Part shown: positions 51,275 to 54,272 of the stretch, in pieces
How positions within the stretch are numbered: position 1 is the first letter of the stretch
Layout: every line of letters starts with the position of its first letter
Assembly (NCBI GenBank): GCA_937992175.1
Contig: CALKLF010000003.1
Location: 1-54,272, forward strand
Direction of reading: 5' to 3'
Length of the DNA stretch: 54,272 nucleotides
DNA from: an uncultured Fimbriimonadales bacterium
Lineage (GTDB): Bacteria > Armatimonadota > Fimbriimonadia > Fimbriimonadales > GBS-DC
Program-made: the position numbers and the translations under genes
Notes under the pieces: model-generated
Databases searched by the model: none
The model's input: the letters and a program-made list of their open reading frames with translations, nothing else
What the model was told of the DNA's origin: nothing

Positions 51275-54132
51275 TGAAAACGAAACGGACGGCGTTCGGA
51301 GGGTTCCGATTGGCGATTGAGACACTCCAATTGATGATTGGAACCTTCCGATTCTCGATTGGAAGGTTCCGAACGGCGTTTGGAACCTTCCAAAAGGCGT
51401 TTGGGACATTCCTAAGGGCGTGGGGAAGGTTTCGGGAGGCGTTGGTGGAATTACCCTCACCCCCTGACCCCCTCTCCCGCGACGCGGGAGAGGGGGAATA
51501 TACCGCGCTGCGCCTGCGCTTGGCTCCCCCGCTCCCACGGCGTGGGAGCGGGGGCGGGAGGGTGAGGACGGAAGAAACTGTCGCCCCGCGCTCTACCACT
51601 ACACGCAACCGTTGTACCCTTATCAAATGCCTCACTCCCCCGCTCCCACGGCGTGGGAGAGGGGGAGCAACCTGCACCGCGCACGCACTCGGCTCCCCTC
51701 TCCCACGCGGTGGGAGAGGGGCTGGGGGTGAGGGCGAAAAGTGGACACAGCTTGGGATTTTCCGCCCAACCGTTGTACCCATATCAGGCTGGGGGGTTAG
51801 GGCAATCCTACTCCTCCACCTACTCACCCACTTCACTATCCTCACCTACTCCCAAACGCCTTCCGCCGACCCCAAGCCCATCCTCGGCGTCGCTGTTAGC
51901 TATGCGTCCGACAATTTCGCCGAGACGCTGAGCCGTCTCAAAGCGCAGGGCGTGGAAGAGACAATCATCCGCCTTTCAGAGCTGCCCACGCCCGAACGCT
52001 GGGACACACTGATAGAGATCGTTGAGCGGTCAGGGCTGCGCTGGCGGCTGTGGCTATCGAACCTGCCCCGCACGGACGGCTGGCAAATCGCCCCCGAACG
52101 CTATCGCATGGCGGGCAAACCCGACGGCGTATACAACATCCAGATCCCTGACGCCTCGCGCACGCTGCTTGCCGTGTCGCCGCGCGAGACGCCGTTCCTC
52201 AGGCTGCAGACCGTGCTGGAACTGAGCAACGGGCGCGCAATCACGGCGATAGGCGACACGGCGGAGAATGTGCTGCTGCTGTACCCCCTGCGCCGACGCG
52301 CCCTGCCCGACCTGTGGGACGGCTGGGACGCCTATCGCGACGCGCTACTGAGCCTGTTGCAACGCCGCGCCCCCAAAACGAACTTTCAGGGCTGGATAGT
52401 GCAGAGCGACTGGGATGTGCTGAGCGCGTGCGCCGTGCCCATCAGCCCCATCGCCCGAGCCGAGTGGCTGGCGTTCCTGAAACTGCGCTACCCCGACCTG
52501 ACCGAACTGGAACGCGCGTGGGATGTAAGCGTAAAACTGGAGCGGCACGAGCAGGCGGCGCAGCTGATTCCGCTGTGGCGCGAGGGGCGCGGGCTGCCAA
52601 TTCTAATCGCGCTGGACGGCACTATCAAACCGCAGGAGCTGGATATCAACCGCAGTCGCTTCTGGGACGACTGGCAGGCGTTTCTGGCGGAGCGATGGCG
52701 TAGTGTGCTGAGTGGGCTGCGCCGCGCCCTGCGCACGCACACGCCTGACGCCCCATTCATCGTGCTTCAGACCGCGCCTGACCCCGCTGAGCTGCCCACG
52801 CCCGAATCCCTGACCGACCCGCAGCTGCCCCTCGGATGGCTGATGCCCGCCGCCCAACGCGATGCTTGGCGCACACAGTTGCTCTTGGAGACCCTGCGCC
52901 GCGAGCCGCTGAATGCCCCACTGGAGACCCTGATTCTCGAATGGGCGAACGACGACGCGGAACGCGCCAGCCTGTTCCAAACCTTCGCGCGGGGGATGGG
53001 AATTGAGAACCTCTACTGGCTTGCCCCGCCCGCTGCGCTGGAGACGGCGTGGCAGACGCTGCGCCAGACCGATGCACCGCCCGACGCCCCCGCGCTGCTG
53101 CCGTTTCCGCGCGCGCTGTGGGGGCTGACCGAGATACGCCAGTACCGCAGCGGCTGGTGGACGCCCAGCAGTCAGCCTGACCTGCAGCCTCTGCTGTGGG
53201 GCTTTGAGATTCACGGCTTCCAGCGCGGAACCGAAGTGCGCACGCTGGACGCACAGGGCAACCTGCAAATCACGCGCCAGTTGGAGCTATGCCTGTGGCT
53301 GGACGAGGGCGAGCGCGAAATTCGTCTGCGCCGCTTCGACCGCGCCCCGTTGACCGCCTTCGACCTGAATGGCGAGCCTGTGCACTTGGACATTCGGGGC
53401 GACATCGTGCGGTTGCGCGTCGGCACTGTGCCCGTGCGCATTCGCGGCTTCCAAAGCGAACCCATCTGCGAGACCAGCGTCGAGGACTGGACGGCGCGCG
53501 TCGCGGAGCTTGCCAAGCGCGGCAACCCGTCGGGGCAGGACGCCACCGTGCTGAAGTTCAACTTTGACAACGCGCTCAGCGTCTATCGGCGCAACCCCAC
53601 GCAGGGCTTCAACCTTGCCCGCTCGAACTGGTTCGAGTTCGAGCGCGCCTACCAGCCCTACCGCTGGATTGAGGCGGAGAACGCCCGCCAGCACGAATTC
53701 GGTACTATTCGGCGCGATGTGGCGATGAGCAACGGCGCAACGCTCTGGCTGAATACCCCTCTGCCGATTGAGGGCGCATCGGCGACCTACAACCTCACGC
53801 TGCGCGAGACAGGGGCGTACACGATTTGGCTGGCGGTAAGAGGCAAGCCGTCTGGAAGCGTGGAGTGGCAGATTTTGCCCGCATCGGACACGGAGGCGAA
53901 ACCGATTGCGGAGGGCAGCGCGCCCCTCACTGCTGAACGCGCCGTCAGCCGCTACGCCAATCAGTGCCTCTGGATACCGCTGGACAGTGCGCCCTTGCAA
54001 GCGGGCGAGTATCAGCTGCGCCTGCGCTGGAAGCCCGACTCGCAACAACCGCCCCACACCACCGAGTGGGATGTGATACTTGTTGCGCCTGCAGGTGTGC
54101 AGCCCAAGCACGTGCTACCGCCCAAGTACTGA
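51274..54132 (+). CDS. Large secreted GH42-like TIM-barrel protein with repeat-derived N-terminus
   Basis: 952 residues from ATG 51274, which overlaps the fadD stop. The first about 55 residues translate seven tandem 21-bp repeats, and the next about 110 translate family A repeats. A signal-peptide-like stretch (ILLLHLLTHFTILTYSQ) starts near residue 180, and the domain proper follows: LGVAVSYASDNFAETLSRLK, then TIM-barrel-like segments and LKLRYPDLTELERAWDVSVK. That segment resembles GH42 beta-galactosidase phrases. A C-terminal carbohydrate-binding-like beta domain ends it (AYTIWLAVRGKPSG, EYQLRLRWKP). The true start may be downstream of the repeats, though no good start codon with a ribosome site was found. 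Confidence 0.65.
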   Translation: MKTKRTAFGGFRLAIETLQLMIGTFRFSIGRFRTAFGTFQKAFGTFLRAWGRFREALVELPSPPDPLSRDAGEGEYTALRLRLAPPLPRRGSGGGRVRTEETVAPRSTTTRNRCTLIKCLTPPLPRRGRGGATCTAHALGSPLPRGGRGAGGEGEKWTQLGIFRPTVVPISGWGVRAILLLHLLTHFTILTYSQTPSADPKPILGVAVSYASDNFAETLSRLKAQGVEETIIRLSELPTPERWDTLIEIVERSGLRWRLWLSNLPRTDGWQIAPERYRMAGKPDGVYNIQIPDASRTLLAVSPRETPFLRLQTVLELSNGRAITAIGDTAENVLLLYPLRRRALPDLWDGWDAYRDALLSLLQRRAPKTNFQGWIVQSDWDVLSACAVPISPIARAEWLAFLKLRYPDLTELERAWDVSVKLERHEQAAQLIPLWREGRGLPILIALDGTIKPQELDINRSRFWDDWQAFLAERWRSVLSGLRRALRTHTPDAPFIVLQTAPDPAELPTPESLTDPQLPLGWLMPAAQRDAWRTQLLLETLRREPLNAPLETLILEWANDDAERASLFQTFARGMGIENLYWLAPPAALETAWQTLRQTDAPPDAPALLPFPRALWGLTEIRQYRSGWWTPSSQPDLQPLLWGFEIHGFQRGTEVRTLDAQGNLQITRQLELCLWLDEGEREIRLRRFDRAPLTAFDLNGEPVHLDIRGDIVRLRVGTVPVRIRGFQSEPICETSVEDWTARVAELAKRGNPSGQDATVLKFNFDNALSVYRRNPTQGFNLARSNWFEFERAYQPYRWIEAENARQHEFGTIRRDVAMSNGATLWLNTPLPIEGASATYNLTLRETGAYTIWLAVRGKPSGSVEWQILPASDTEAKPIAEGSAPLTAERAVSRYANQCLWIPLDSAPLQAGEYQLRLRWKPDSQQPPHTTEWDVILVAPAGVQPKHVLPPKY
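51298..51444 (+). repeat. Seven tandem 21-bp repeats
   Basis: Units start at 51298, 51319, 51340, 51361, 51382, 51403 and 51424, each 21 bases. They encode G-G-F-R-L-A-I, E-T-L-Q-L-M-I, G-T-F-R-F-S-I, G-R-F-R-T-A-F, G-T-F-Q-K-A-F, G-T-F-L-R-A-W and G-R-F-R-E-A-L. GGAACCTTCC and its complement GGAAGGTTCC appear within the units. Confidence 0.88.
51462..51735. repeat. Family A repeats, four copies
   Basis: Copies near 51462-51502, 51527-51566, 51632-51668 and 51693-51735, with palindromic cores such as CTCCCGCGACGCGGGAG and CTCCCACGGCGTGGGAG. They lie in an open frame continuous with the large secreted protein and translate as PPDPLSRDAGEGE, PPLPRRGSGGGRVR, PPLPRRGRGGAT and SPLPRGGRGAGGEGE. 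Confidence 0.85.
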
Positions 54133-54161
54133 GTCCCTCAAAGTTTAAAGCGTTCCCGAAA

Positions 54162-54255
54162 CGCGCGAAGCGCGCATGGTGCGACGGCATTCCTGCCGTC
54201 GCCTCGCAGGTACGCTGCACAACGACGATGGCGGGAACGCCATCGTACCAAAAGG
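54162..54255. repeat. Family D palindromes at the right edge
   Basis: CGACGGCATTCCTGCCGTCG (54182-54201) and a related unit GACGATGGCGGGAACGCCATCG (54225-54246). GAGTCCCTCAAA directly after the preceding stop codon (54131) also recurs elsewhere in the window. No gene lies in 54133-54272. Confidence 0.7.
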
Positions 54256-54272
54256 AGGCGTTTTCACATTTG

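Overview
The window is high-GC bacterial DNA with Shine-Dalgarno-led genes. The gene content suggests a thermophilic, flagellated Gram-negative-type bacterium: flagellar hook genes, signal-peptide-bearing secreted proteins, a beta-propeller phytase, and a huge CARDB-repeat protein ending in a dockerin-like EF-hand pair. The style of the secreted proteins and the many dispersed GC-rich palindromes would fit Armatimonadota or a neighbouring phylum. This placement is an inference from gene style only; there is no rRNA or other phylogenetic marker search behind it.

Layout. 1-2711: flagellar hook genes (fliK C-terminal part, flgD, flgE), then a hotdog thioesterase. 3229-10117: a tryptophan-related block with an indoleamine 2,3-dioxygenase, small proteins, an effector-less STAND ATPase with TPRs, tryptophanase and a stand-alone LuxR-type HTH protein. 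10212-17323: a secreted NTF2-like protein and a giant secreted NIDO/CARDB/dockerin protein split by a one-base frameshift. 17376-25258: an OB-fold protein, pyruvate phosphate dikinase, a sugar isomerase-like TIM barrel, a nuclease-fold protein, a lipoprotein-sorting-like protein, an ABC ATPase and an aromatic amino acid decarboxylase. 25239-28034 (minus strand): the ribosome/insertase operon rpmH-rnpA-yidD-yidC-khpB(jag). 28132-37784: an FTP-propeptide metallopeptidase, queG, speE, a metal-ABC permease, a VanZ-like protein, purC, rpmA, and an NSS transporter with a 37-residue partner overlapping its stop codon.

37903-44154 is the most interesting part. It is a roughly 6.2-kb integrated element bounded by two full copies of a tRNA-Arg(TCT) gene that differ at one base. 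Its genes all read in one direction: tyrosine integrase, an unknown helical protein, a small ribbon-helix-helix-like protein, a primase/TOPRIM/RecA-like ATPase replication protein whose coding sequence holds inverted arrays of 9-bp iteron-like repeats, a phage-type DUF669-like protein and an unknown protein. A gene-free right end with several perfect hairpins follows. No capsid, conjugation or toxin genes are visible, so it looks like a minimal self-replicating integrative element or satellite.

44163-54132: an MDR/SDR oxidoreductase pair, an RNase H-fold nuclease behind a consensus promoter, the phytase, a lytic transglycosylase, rimI, a possibly broken membrane-protein gene, an acyl-CoA ligase and a large secreted GH42-like protein.

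A theme across the window is dispersed palindromic repeats of at least four families. Several lie inside coding sequence and are translated in frame (yidD and slt N-termini, the fliK linker, the N-terminus of the last protein), or supply a stop codon (queG).
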